From: Bacteroidales bacterium
Lineage (GTDB): Bacteria > Bacteroidota > Bacteroidia > Bacteroidales > ML635J-15
Length of the DNA stretch: 14,229 nucleotides
NCBI GenBank assembly: GCA_023228725.1
Contig: JALOAQ010000077.1
Span: 1 to 14,229, forward strand
Direction: 5' to 3'
The notes below the pieces were generated by a model, which searched no databases, was not told the origin of the DNA, and worked only from the letters and a program-made list of their open reading frames with translations. Below, in pieces: positions 6,521-13,302 of this stretch. How positions within the stretch are numbered: the first letter of the stretch is position 1; each line of letters opens with the position of its first letter. Position numbers and translations under genes: made by a program.

Positions 6521-7030
6521 TTAAATATCTATAGAATTTTCGGCTAAATTCATAAATTCATATTTATTTCCGGAGAAATCTAAAATTTTTATAAAATCAT
6601 CGAAACTTATTGAAACAAGTGCATTTAATTCATTTGGCAAAAATGTTAATTTCTGTTTAGTTTTAAGTCCTTCATCAATAAAAACTTCAACATGATTTGC
6701 TTCATCATTTAATAATGAAAAAACCGAAATTGCACCTATAACGCCTTTTATATGCTTATCAATTCTTTGTTGAGAGGCGAAAGAAATTTTTCCTTTTTTA
6801 AATTTTTGTTCTAAAATTCTAATATCTATTTCTCTGTAATAATCAGAAATTAATAAAAAATGCCTATTCCCTTTATGATTTCTCATAAAAAGATTTTTGC
6901 AACGAGTAGCCCCTATCTTATTCCAAAACGAAATATCTTCTTCGCTAGAAAAATCTTTTGGCGACTCATAATATTCAAATTTTATATTTAGTTTTTGTAA
7001 AGTTTCGTAAACAATTTTTTGTCCTATCAT
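6521..7030 (-). CDS. PrdX/YbaK-type aminoacyl-tRNA deacylase (prolyl-tRNA synthetase-associated domain protein)
   Basis: A 169-aa free-standing editing domain of the YbaK/ProX superfamily. Recognisable blocks are GATRCKNLFMRNHKGNRHFL (about residues 40-59), with the conserved Lys and Asn of the family, GVIGAISVFSLLND (95-108) corresponding to the 'G..Gs.spf.L.nD' motif, and VEVFIDEGL. Family members hydrolyse mischarged aminoacyl-tRNA, typically Ala-tRNA(Pro), in trans to prolyl-tRNA synthetase; the exact substrate here is inferred. It is the last gene of the hldD-meaB operon, its ATG overlapping the meaB stop by 4 nt (ATGA), which suggests translational coupling. No functional link with MeaB is obvious. 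Confidence 0.88.
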   Translation of the reverse strand: MIGQKIVYETLQKLNIKFEYYESPKDFSSEEDISFWNKIGATRCKNLFMRNHKGNRHFLLISDYYREIDIRILEQKFKKGKISFASQQRIDKHIKGVIGAISVFSLLNDEANHVEVFIDEGLKTKQKLTFLPNELNALVSISFDDFIKILDFSGNKYEFMNLAENSIDI

Positions 7031-8142
7031 TTCTTTTTAAAATAAATATCTAATAATTTACTTGCAGCAACAAAGCTACTAATTTTATCATTTTCTATTT
7101 CTATTTCAAGTTTTTTAAGTTCTGTTTTCACCAAGCTATCATCATAAAACCTTTCTTTTAAGGCAGCATTAAGGGCTTCGAACAGCCAGTATTTAGATTG
7201 TCTTAAACGATTTTTTTCAAAAAAACCATTTTCTCGTGCATGCGTTTCATAATTTTTAATAGTTTCCCATATTTCGCCTATTCCAGTTTTTTCAAGTGAA
7301 GAACAAGTCAAAACTATAGGTGTCCATTTAGATTCTGTTTGCGGGAAAAGATGTAAAGCATTTTGATATTGAGCTTGTGCAAGTTTTGCTTTTTGTACAT
7401 TATTACCATCAGCTTTTGTAATTGCAATAGCGTCAGCCATTTCCATAATTCCTCTTTTTATTCCTTGCAATTCGTCACCTGCACCAGACAACATTAACAG
7501 CAAGAAAAAATCCACCATACTATGCACAGCTGTTTCTGATTGTCCAACCCCAACAGTTTCTATAAAAATTGTGTCGTATCCAGCAGCTTCGCACAGCACA
7601 ATACTTTCGCGTGTTTTACGAGCTACTCCCCCCAAAGAACCTGCCGAAGGAGAAGGACGAATAAAAGCATTTTTTTGAACAGACAATTCCTCCATCCTCG
7701 TTTTATCGCCCAAAATACTTCCACCACTACGTTCACTACTTGGGTCAACTGCCAACACAGCCAATTTATGACCTTTATTTACAACTTCCATTCCTAAGGC
7801 TTCGATAAAAGTACTTTTTCCAACTCCAGGCACTCCAGTAATTCCAAGACGCACAGACTTTTTGCCTAAACTCAAACACTTTTCAATTATTTGCTGGGCT
7901 AAATCCTGATGTTCTGGCAAACGACTTTCAACTAAAGTAATTGCCTGACTTAAAACATTAACATTACCAGCTAAAATACCATTAACATAATCAGAAATAG
8001 TTAAAATTCTTTTTACCCTTTTATATTTTCTAAAACTTGGATTTACTTGCGGCGGCTGTTCTATGCCTTGATTTACTTTCAAAGCAGAATTACCAGCTTT
8101 TGACTCCTCAACTTCGCCAATATATTTTTTTTTGTTGGTCAT
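7027..8142 (-). CDS. meaB: Methylmalonyl-CoA mutase-associated GTPase MeaB (ArgK family)
   Basis: A 371-aa G3E-type P-loop GTPase. Walker A is GVPGVGKST (103-111); the family hallmark DPSSERSGGSILGDKTRM occupies 133-150; ETVGVGQSE (195-203) is the switch region; and TKAD (242-245) reads guanine. The C-terminal helices match the dimerisation arm. MeaB protects and reloads the B12-dependent methylmalonyl-CoA mutase, so the organism probably interconverts succinyl-CoA and methylmalonyl-CoA, as in propionate metabolism. The mutase genes are not in this window. About 45 polar residues precede the usual family start; such an extension, with VNQGIEQPPQVNP, is what I recall from Bacteroidota MeaB. 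The gene lies 3 bp after hldD and overlaps the next gene by 4 bp. Confidence 0.95.
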   Translation of the reverse strand: MTNKKKYIGEVEESKAGNSALKVNQGIEQPPQVNPSFRKYKRVKRILTISDYVNGILAGNVNVLSQAITLVESRLPEHQDLAQQIIEKCLSLGKKSVRLGITGVPGVGKSTFIEALGMEVVNKGHKLAVLAVDPSSERSGGSILGDKTRMEELSVQKNAFIRPSPSAGSLGGVARKTRESIVLCEAAGYDTIFIETVGVGQSETAVHSMVDFFLLLMLSGAGDELQGIKRGIMEMADAIAITKADGNNVQKAKLAQAQYQNALHLFPQTESKWTPIVLTCSSLEKTGIGEIWETIKNYETHARENGFFEKNRLRQSKYWLFEALNAALKERFYDDSLVKTELKKLEIEIENDKISSFVAASKLLDIYFKKK

Positions 8143-8145
8143 TTT

Positions 8146-9108
8146 CTATAAATAATTTTGAGCTTTTAAATAATACGAAATATAATCATTAATTCCCTCT
8201 TCAAGGCTATGAAATGGCTTAGAATAACCTACTGAGCGTAATTTTTCAATATTTGCTTGAGTAAAATATTGGTATTTATCACGAATATCAATAGGAATAT
8301 CAATAAACTCTATATTATATTCCAAACCTAAAACATCAAAACAAGCTTTTCCTAAATCCAAATAACTCCTTGCCTGTCCAGTTCCAAGATTATATATCCC
8401 TGAATTTTTACGAGTTTCCATAAAATAAATTAAAACATTACAAACATCTTTAACATAAACAAAATCACGCAATTGCAAACCATCTTCATATTTAGGATTG
8501 TGAGATTTAAAAAGTTTTAATTTTCCAGTTTTTTCAATTTGATTATAAGCATGAAAAATTACTGAAGCCATACGGTTTTTGTGATATTCGTTTGGACCAT
8601 AAACATTAAAAAACTTAAAACCTGCCCAAAAATATGGTTTTTTATCATAATTTAAAGCCCATTTATCAAATTCATTTTTAGAAACACCGTAAGGATTTAA
8701 TGGTTTTAATAAATCCGGAGATATAGCATCATCAAAACCTAATTCACCTGAACCATAAGTAGCAGCCGAAGAAGCATAAATTAAGGGTAAACCGTATTCA
8801 TAAGCTTTTCGCCATATAAGTTTTGAATATTCTAAATTTAATTTTTCTAAAACTTGAAAATCAAACTCTGCCGTATCAGTTCTGGCACCAATATGAAAAA
8901 TAAATTGTACAAGTTTATGATTTCTATCCAACCAATAATCAAATTCTTGCCTGTCTACTAAACTTGAATATGATTTATTAAAATAATTATGTTTTTTTTC
9001 AATTTTACTAAAATCATCAACTAAAACAAGGTCTTTATAGCCTTGATTATTAAGCTCTGCAACTAAACAACTGCCAATAAATCCAGCAGCACCAGTAATA
9101 ATTATCAT
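8146..9108 (-). CDS. hldD: ADP-L-glycero-D-manno-heptose 6-epimerase
   Basis: A 320-aa short-chain dehydrogenase-type epimerase that makes the heptose donor for the lipopolysaccharide inner core. From the chosen start it reads MIIITGAAGFIGS: the Rossmann motif TGAAGFIG is at 5-12, DD at 31-32, HIGARTDT at 72-79, SSAATYG at 113-119, and the catalytic tyrosine Y140 in NPYGVSK. FFNVYGPNEYHK and LRDFVYVKDV are specific to HldD. An in-frame ATG at 9165 would add 19 residues (start MDKLFIF), but homologues begin directly with the Rossmann strand and a -7 box lies inside that extension, so 9108 is preferred. It is the first gene of the operon with meaB and the deacylase. Its presence indicates a Gram-negative outer membrane with heptosylated LPS or S-layer glycan. 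Confidence 0.93.
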   Translation of the reverse strand: MIIITGAAGFIGSCLVAELNNQGYKDLVLVDDFSKIEKKHNYFNKSYSSLVDRQEFDYWLDRNHKLVQFIFHIGARTDTAEFDFQVLEKLNLEYSKLIWRKAYEYGLPLIYASSAATYGSGELGFDDAISPDLLKPLNPYGVSKNEFDKWALNYDKKPYFWAGFKFFNVYGPNEYHKNRMASVIFHAYNQIEKTGKLKLFKSHNPKYEDGLQLRDFVYVKDVCNVLIYFMETRKNSGIYNLGTGQARSYLDLGKACFDVLGLEYNIEFIDIPIDIRDKYQYFTQANIEKLRSVGYSKPFHSLEEGINDYISYYLKAQNYL

Positions 9109-9124
9109 AAAATTACATTTTCTG

Positions 9125-9132
9125 CAAAGTTG
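9125..9132 (-). promoter_or_regulatory. Candidate proximal -7 box of the hldD operon
   Basis: On the minus strand this reads CAACTTTG followed by CAG, one mismatch to TAnnTTTG, 16 nt before the ATG at 9108. No full TTTG lies at the -33 distance. Because it sits inside the longer possible reading frame (start 9165), it supports the shorter hldD. Confidence 0.4.
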
Positions 9133-9186
9133 GGAAAAAAAACGGAAAATGAAAAGTTTATCCAATGAAAAATAATGCTAATATCA

Positions 9187-9220
9187 CAAACTTATTGAAT
9201 TTATTTTTTTAATTTTCAAA
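9187..9220 (-). promoter_or_regulatory. Candidate distal promoter of the hldD operon
   Basis: On the minus strand a TTTG (9220-9217) and a perfect -7 box TAAGTTTG (9194-9187) are separated by 22 bp, slightly longer than usual. It would give a leader of about 70 nt. Confidence 0.4.
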
Positions 9221-9253
9221 ACATATCTATTTTTACGGAAATATTTTAATTAT

Positions 9254-10015
9254 ATGTTTTTTATTTTTTCTAAAATATTTCAATATATATTTTCTCCAAC
9301 AATTTGGATAATAGCTATTTTTATAGTTTCAATTTTCATAAAAAAACAAAAAGCAAAAAAAGTATTACATATTATTGGATTTTCAATGTTAGTATTTTTC
9401 TCAACACCTTTTATCTTTTTTGAATTTATGCGTGCTTGGGAGCCAAAAGCAAAATTCAAATCTGAACTAAAACCACAATATGATTATGGAATTGTTTTAA
9501 CCGGAATGATTACATATGATTCAAAATATGAAAGAATAAACTTCAATTCATCATCTGATAGATTGTGGCAAACAATTGAATTATACAAAGAGGGCTATTT
9601 AGATAAGATTTTTATTACGGGTGGGTCGGGTGAAGTTTTTAATCAAAATTTTAAAGAATCAAAAATACTTAAAGACTATTTAATTAAGTTTGGAATTCCT
9701 GAAGAGGATATTTTAATAGAAATTAATTCAAAAAACACATACGAAAATGCAGTAGAAACTGCAAAAATATTAAAACCAAAAGAAAACAGACATAAATATT
9801 TATTAATAACTTCTGCTTATCACATGAGAAGGTCGGCAGCTTGTTTTAAAAAGCAAGGATTTGAATTTGATACTTACGTTACTGATAGATACGCAGGGAA
9901 ACGAATATTTAATGGAGATTTATTTATTCCAAAATCAGAAATTTTACAAAATTGGACCTTGCTTATTCACGAAGTTTCGGGCTATGTAATTTATTGGATT
10001 ACAGGTAAGTATTAA
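9254..10015 (+). CDS. YdcF/ElyC-like (DUF218) membrane-anchored protein
   Basis: A 253-aa protein. Two hydrophobic segments (about residues 14-29 and 38-58) separated by the basic loop KKQKAKK anchor a DUF218 domain that should lie in the periplasm. Domain blocks are YDYGIVLTGM, IFITGGSGEV, ESKILKDYLIKFGIPEEDILIE, SKNTYENAVETAKIL and YLLITSAYHMRRSAACF, all characteristic of the YdcF/SanA/ElyC family. ElyC and SanA are linked to envelope precursor and peptidoglycan homeostasis in enterobacteria; the biochemical reaction is uncertain. The gene diverges from hldD, another envelope gene. Its stop codon overlaps the stop of the convergent thioesterase gene (shared TTAA, 10012-10015), so no terminator separates them. 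Confidence 0.88.
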   Translation: MFFIFSKIFQYIFSPTIWIIAIFIVSIFIKKQKAKKVLHIIGFSMLVFFSTPFIFFEFMRAWEPKAKFKSELKPQYDYGIVLTGMITYDSKYERINFNSSSDRLWQTIELYKEGYLDKIFITGGSGEVFNQNFKESKILKDYLIKFGIPEEDILIEINSKNTYENAVETAKILKPKENRHKYLLITSAYHMRRSAACFKKQGFEFDTYVTDRYAGKRIFNGDLFIPKSEILQNWTLLIHEVSGYVIYWITGKY

Positions 10016-10371
10016 ACTAATCTTTTAGGTTTACCGTCTTCGTCTATTGCAGCCATTAAAAATTCTGCATTAGCAATTTCAACTTTATTTTCATTTAAAA
10101 TTAAGCTTGCTTCTACTTTTAGTTCTAAACTTGCACCTTTAATTTTTATAAGTTTGGATATAATATTAATTATATCGCCGTTTTTTGCCGAAGTTTTAAA
10201 ATCCACCTTGCTAATCCGAACAGTTACAACATTTTGAGAACAACACTTTTTTGCACAAATATAAGCTTGCTCGTCCATCCATTTTAATAATTGCCCACCA
10301 AATAAACTTGAATTTGAGTTTAGGTCTTTTGGCATTACAACTTTTGTTGTAGAAATTTCTATCGCTTGCAT
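10012..10371 (-). CDS. Acyl-CoA thioesterase, hotdog fold (YciA/BFIT type)
   Basis: From the ATG at 10371 this is a 119-aa hotdog thioesterase. The signature is MPKDLNSNSSLFGGQLLKWMDEQAYICA: the N...LFGG loop and the Asp in WMDE correspond to the active-site region of the acyl-CoA thioesterase II/YciA group, and VTVRISKVDF to the central helix-strand unit. It would hydrolyse acyl-CoA to free acid and CoA in the cytoplasm; chain-length preference is unknown. A longer start at 10428 (MIFVNNSF) would add 19 residues with no family counterpart, and a perfect -7 box (10386-10393) lies within it, so the shorter start is chosen. The 3' end overlaps the convergent YdcF-like gene by 4 bp. Confidence 0.85.
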   Translation of the reverse strand: MQAIEISTTKVVMPKDLNSNSSLFGGQLLKWMDEQAYICAKKCCSQNVVTVRISKVDFKTSAKNGDIINIISKLIKIKGASLELKVEASLILNENKVEIANAEFLMAAIDEDGKPKRLV

Positions 10372-10385
10372 TTTAAAAGTTTCTG

Positions 10386-10393
10386 CAAACTTA
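10386..10393 (-). promoter_or_regulatory. -7 box of the thioesterase gene
   Basis: On the minus strand this reads TAAGTTTG, a perfect TAnnTTTG, 14 nt before the ATG at 10371. The nearest TTTG candidates upstream are 10 and 25 bp away, so the -33 element is not clear. Confidence 0.5.
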
Positions 10394-10438
10394 AGCCAAA
10401 TTTCAAAACTATTATTAACAAAAATCATTTTTAAATAT

Positions 10439-10446
10439 TATTTTTG
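10439..10446 (+). promoter_or_regulatory. -7 box of the tatD-tcdA operon
   Basis: TATTTTTG is a perfect match to TAnnTTTG, 25 nt before the ATG at 10472. No TTTG is present at the -33 distance. It lies back to back with the thioesterase promoter. Confidence 0.45.
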
Positions 10447-10471
10447 TTGAAATACAAATTCACAAAGTTTA

Positions 10472-11119
10472 ATGAGTTTTTTTGATTTTCATACACATAA
10501 TAAAGCTAGTAAGGAGAAGGCAATTATAAATATTTTTCATAATGAGGATATAATACCAAATAAAAGTCTTTCATGCGGAATACATCCTTGGTATTATAAT
10601 GAAAATTATAAAAAAGAAATTAATACCATTAATAATTTAGCAAAATCAAAACAAATAATAGCAATTGGAGAAACAGGATTTGACCCAGTATCGCCTGCAA
10701 ACATAGAACTGCAAAAAACAATTTTTATTGAACATATTAAAATTAGCGAAACTTATAATCTTCCACTAACAATTCATTGCGTAAAATATTTTCATATTTT
10801 AAAAGATTTAAAAAAAGAATTTAAGCCTAAGCAAGCGTGGATTATTCACAGTTTTAACTCCAAACCAGAAATTTTGCAAGATTTACAAAGACAAGGATTT
10901 TATTTTTCGTTTTCAAACACAATTTTTCAAATTCAAAAAAAAGCAGAAACAATATTTAGTTATGTGAAGGCAGAAAGATTTTTTTTAGAAACTGATGATT
11001 CTGAATTAAATATAGAAAATATTTATTTAGCTACAAGCAAATTATTAAATTTAGACATAGAAATATTAAAAAATCAAATTATTAAAAACCTTAAAGATAT
11101 TGGAATATGGCTTGGTTAG
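10472..11119 (+). CDS. TatD-family metal-dependent hydrolase (short form)
   Basis: A 215-aa amidohydrolase-fold protein of the TatD family. Metal-site residues are visible: D5-F-H7-T-H9 at the start, E67 in IGETGFD (65-71), H102 in TIHC, H126 in IHSF and the Asp pair in FFLETDD. Typical TatD proteins are about 255-265 aa, so this is a compact version; all main ligands are kept and the shortening is in connecting regions. TatD proteins are 3'-5' exonucleases or DNA/RNA phosphodiesterases, but the activity of this short type is not known. The 3' end overlaps tcdA by 13 nt in another frame, so the two are one operon and probably translationally coupled. From memory, such a pair is common in Bacteroidota. 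Confidence 0.87.
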   Translation: MSFFDFHTHNKASKEKAIINIFHNEDIIPNKSLSCGIHPWYYNENYKKEINTINNLAKSKQIIAIGETGFDPVSPANIELQKTIFIEHIKISETYNLPLTIHCVKYFHILKDLKKEFKPKQAWIIHSFNSKPEILQDLQRQGFYFSFSNTIFQIQKKAETIFSYVKAERFFLETDDSELNIENIYLATSKLLNLDIEILKNQIIKNLKDIGIWLG

Positions 11120-11820
11120 AACGCAGCGAATTAATTTTAGGAAAAGAGAATATTGAAAAATTAAAACAGTCTAAAATTTTAGTTTGCGGACTTGGCGGAG
11201 TTGGTGGGGCAGCAGCCGAACAGCTTGTAAGAGCAGGAGTTGGAAATTTATGTATAATTGATGCAGATATTATTAGTGAAACAAATATTAATAGACAAAT
11301 TATTGCAACCCAAGAAAATATTGGAAAATATAAAGTCGAAGAATTAAAAAAACGTTTACTTAGCATAAATCCCAAGTTAAATATAGATGCCCGTAAAGTT
11401 TATTTAAGAGATGAAGTTTTGGACAATACAATTATTGAAGGCTGGGATTACGTAGTTGATGCAATTGACACTTTATCACCCAAACTATTTTTACTTAAAA
11501 ATTGTTATAAAAACAATATTCCTGTTGTAAGCTCTATGGGTTCAGGTGGAAAAACCGACCCAAGCAAAATAAAAGTTTCAGATATTTCGGAATCATACAA
11601 TTGCGGATTAGCACGTAATTTAAGAAAAAGGCTGCACAGATTAGGAATTTTTAATGGAATAAAAGTAGTTTTTTCAGAAGAACAAAGCGATAAAAATGCA
11701 ATAATTGAAGAAGAAAGCACAAACAAAAAATCAAATTCAGGAACAATTAGCTATATGCCGGTAATTTTCGGATGTTTTTGTGCAGGAGTTGTAATTAGAA
11801 GTATTTGTGGTTTAGAATAA
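11107..11820 (+). CDS. tcdA: tRNA threonylcarbamoyladenosine dehydratase
   Basis: A 237-aa E1-like (ThiF/MoeB superfamily) enzyme. The adenylate-binding motif GLGGVG occupies 28-33, D52-A-D54 with NINRQ (60-64) is the family ATP/Mg site, then VVDAIDT and SSMGSGGKTDPSKI. The N-terminal block W-L-E-R-S-E-L-I-L-G matches TcdA (YgdL/CsdL) better than ThiF or MoeB, and there are no CxxC zinc-finger pairs of the MoeB type. The enzyme uses ATP to cyclise t6A at position 37 of ANN-decoding tRNAs to ct6A. The start at 11107 lies within the 3' end of the TatD-like gene. It ends 27 bp before the convergent lipoprotein gene, with no hairpin terminator between. Confidence 0.93.
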   Translation: MAWLERSELILGKENIEKLKQSKILVCGLGGVGGAAAEQLVRAGVGNLCIIDADIISETNINRQIIATQENIGKYKVEELKKRLLSINPKLNIDARKVYLRDEVLDNTIIEGWDYVVDAIDTLSPKLFLLKNCYKNNIPVVSSMGSGGKTDPSKIKVSDISESYNCGLARNLRKRLHRLGIFNGIKVVFSEEQSDKNAIIEEESTNKKSNSGTISYMPVIFGCFCAGVVIRSICGLE

Positions 11821-11847
11821 ATTTACAGAAAAACTACAATATAAAAC

Positions 11848-12609
11848 TTATCTTCTTTCTAAATATTTTTGATATATAATACTCTCAACTTCTGGATTTA
11901 TCTTATTATATAAGTCTATTGAATTTATTTCAAATTCAGAAACATATGGAAAGTACTGCTTAATGCTTGAATCTGCTTTTTCATAAAAATAGTGTAAGTA
12001 TTTAGTTTTTTTGTTAATTAAAATTTTCGTTTCTACACTTCCTTCTACATTATTTGTGAAAGGATTTTGCATCTCAACTTTTCTAAAAGATTCGCCTTGT
12101 AAAAGATTTTTATGTCCAGAAATACTCGGTTTTGTAATTTTATAATTTTCTTCTTGTAAAAATAAAGTTAAATAATCATAACTTCCATCAATTAAATACA
12201 AAAAAACTTTATTATCTCTATCTTCAAAAGGATTTAGAGTAAAATTTTGGGAGCTTAGAATTTTATTTTTTACATTTGAAAAAGAAAATAGAGTATCATT
12301 ATAATACACATATTCACTATTCATCAATTCATCGTATTGCTTGATATAACAAGATTTTACTTCATTATTTTCTTTTATAAAATACAATTCAACATTTAAT
12401 TTTAAATTATGATCTGGCGATTTAGAAGTATAAGTATAATTTATAAATCCTGAATTTGAATTTGCCAATTTACTATGAGCTTCTTGAAAATATTTTGGTG
12501 ATATACTTGTTTTCTTAGCACAACTAAAATTTAAGAAAATCAAGACTAACAAAACAGAATAAGCTGACACACAGCGGTATGGCTTTAATTTTTTAAAAAT
12601 ATTTTTCAT
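11848..12609 (-). CDS. Lipoprotein of unknown function
   Basis: A 253-aa protein with a basic N terminus (MKNIFKKLKPYR), a hydrophobic stretch (about 14-28) and a lipobox-like L-N-F-S-C30, so it is probably cleaved before Cys30 and lipidated. The residues after the cysteine (AKK) do not match the acidic-rich surface export signal known in Bacteroidota, which would leave it facing the periplasm. The rest is rich in Asn, Tyr, Lys and Ser with alternating hydrophobic residues (NLKLNVELYFIK, VEGSVETKILINKKTKYLHYFY), suggesting a beta-rich fold such as a LolA-like half-barrel; this is only an impression. I do not recognise the family. It is monocistronic. Confidence 0.8.
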   Translation of the reverse strand: MKNIFKKLKPYRCVSAYSVLLVLIFLNFSCAKKTSISPKYFQEAHSKLANSNSGFINYTYTSKSPDHNLKLNVELYFIKENNEVKSCYIKQYDELMNSEYVYYNDTLFSFSNVKNKILSSQNFTLNPFEDRDNKVFLYLIDGSYDYLTLFLQEENYKITKPSISGHKNLLQGESFRKVEMQNPFTNNVEGSVETKILINKKTKYLHYFYEKADSSIKQYFPYVSEFEINSIDLYNKINPEVESIIYQKYLERR

Positions 12610-12639
12610 AATAAATTTATTTACTTAATAAAATGCAGT

Positions 12640-12670
12640 CAAATTAAAAGTTTGTTAAAATTTCTTCAAA
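12640..12670 (-). promoter_or_regulatory. Probable promoter of the lipoprotein gene
   Basis: On the minus strand a TTTG (12670-12667), a 19-bp spacer and TTAATTTG (12647-12640, one mismatch to TAnnTTTG). The start codon at 12609 follows 30 nt later. Confidence 0.4.
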
Positions 12671-12731
12671 AATAATAAGATAAATTGAAAAAAACGCTTC
12701 TTGGCAAAAATTTTTGGTTATAAGTAAAACC

Positions 12732-12762
12732 TGTTAACAAACAGTTGATAAGTTGTTAATAA
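12732..12762. promoter_or_regulatory. Three 9-mers at 11-bp spacing resembling DnaA boxes
   Basis: TGTTAACAA (12732-12740), AGTTGATAA (12743-12751) and TGTTAATAA (12754-12762) start exactly 11 bp apart. Their reverse complements TTGTTAACA, TTATCAACT and TTATTAACA resemble TTATCCACA; the second and third match at 7 of 9 positions. They sit in the 239-bp space between the divergent lipoprotein gene and the secreted-protein genes. The regular spacing puts them on one face of the helix, as for a cooperative binding protein. The DnaA identity is a guess. Confidence 0.35.
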
Positions 12763-12848
12763 GATTTGCTGTTTTTAATTGCATTAATATGGTTTTGTAA
12801 TTAAATTTAGAAAAATCTCATTAAGTATTAATTTAAAGTTAATTAGCC

Positions 12849-13292
12849 ATGAAAGCAAAACTAATTTTATTTGCAATATCCCTAACAATTAGTGGATTTA
12901 TTGTGGCACAATCATCTAATGTGCAAATTATGGACATTCTCGTATCTCCCGTTACGATGATAGATACAAGTACTAATCTTCCCATGCAAACCAATGGAGA
13001 AAACCTTGCAATCTTATGTAAGACCAATGATTTAGCATCAGTAGAAAATGTAATAATTTTATTTGGCACAAGCGAAAATCTTGGAGACATTATTACTGTG
13101 AATGCAGAAATTGTAGAAAACGATGGTATATATTATCTTTCTATAGGTAATGAAATGCAAAAACTACAAGAAAACGTAATTTCTGCAACAATTGAACTGT
13201 CGCAACAGCAATTAGAAACATACAATTTTATAACAACGTATGTAATTGATAATGCAGAGCAACAAAGTAATCATTTAGTATTCACCAAATAA
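12849..13292 (+). CDS. Secreted protein of unknown function
   Basis: A 147-aa protein with a clear Sec signal peptide (MKAKLILFAISLTISGFIVA, cleavage before Q21). The mature part alternates short hydrophobic strands with polar turns (VENVIILFGTSENLGDIITVNAEIV, GIYYLSIGNEMQ), which suggests a small beta-sandwich; a single Cys is present. I do not recognise the family. It is followed after 10 bp by a gene for a secreted beta-helix protein in the same direction, so the two probably form an operon and act together outside the cell or at the surface. No convincing TAnnTTTG box was found upstream; an array of 11-bp-spaced 9-mers lies about 90 bp before the start. Confidence 0.8.
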   Translation: MKAKLILFAISLTISGFIVAQSSNVQIMDILVSPVTMIDTSTNLPMQTNGENLAILCKTNDLASVENVIILFGTSENLGDIITVNAEIVENDGIYYLSIGNEMQKLQENVISATIELSQQQLETYNFITTYVIDNAEQQSNHLVFTK

Positions 13293-13302
13293 TTTTTAAG
13301 TC

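Noticed and set aside
9109..9165. Longer hldD start at 9165 adding 19 residues (MDKLFIF...)
   Set aside because: HldD proteins begin directly at the Rossmann strand (MIIITGAAGFIG), and a -7-like box lies inside the extension.
10372..10428. Longer thioesterase start at 10428 adding 19 residues (MIFVNNSF...)
   Set aside because: The extension has no counterpart in the family and contains a perfect TAnnTTTG box 14 nt before the preferred ATG.
11091..11375. Minus-strand open frame of 94 codons
   Set aside because: It is antisense to the start of tcdA and has no recognisable features.
12731..12745. CTGTT/AACAG hairpin as a terminator or attenuator
   Set aside because: The stem is only 5 bp with no T-run after it, and it is better explained as part of the 11-bp-spaced 9-mer array.
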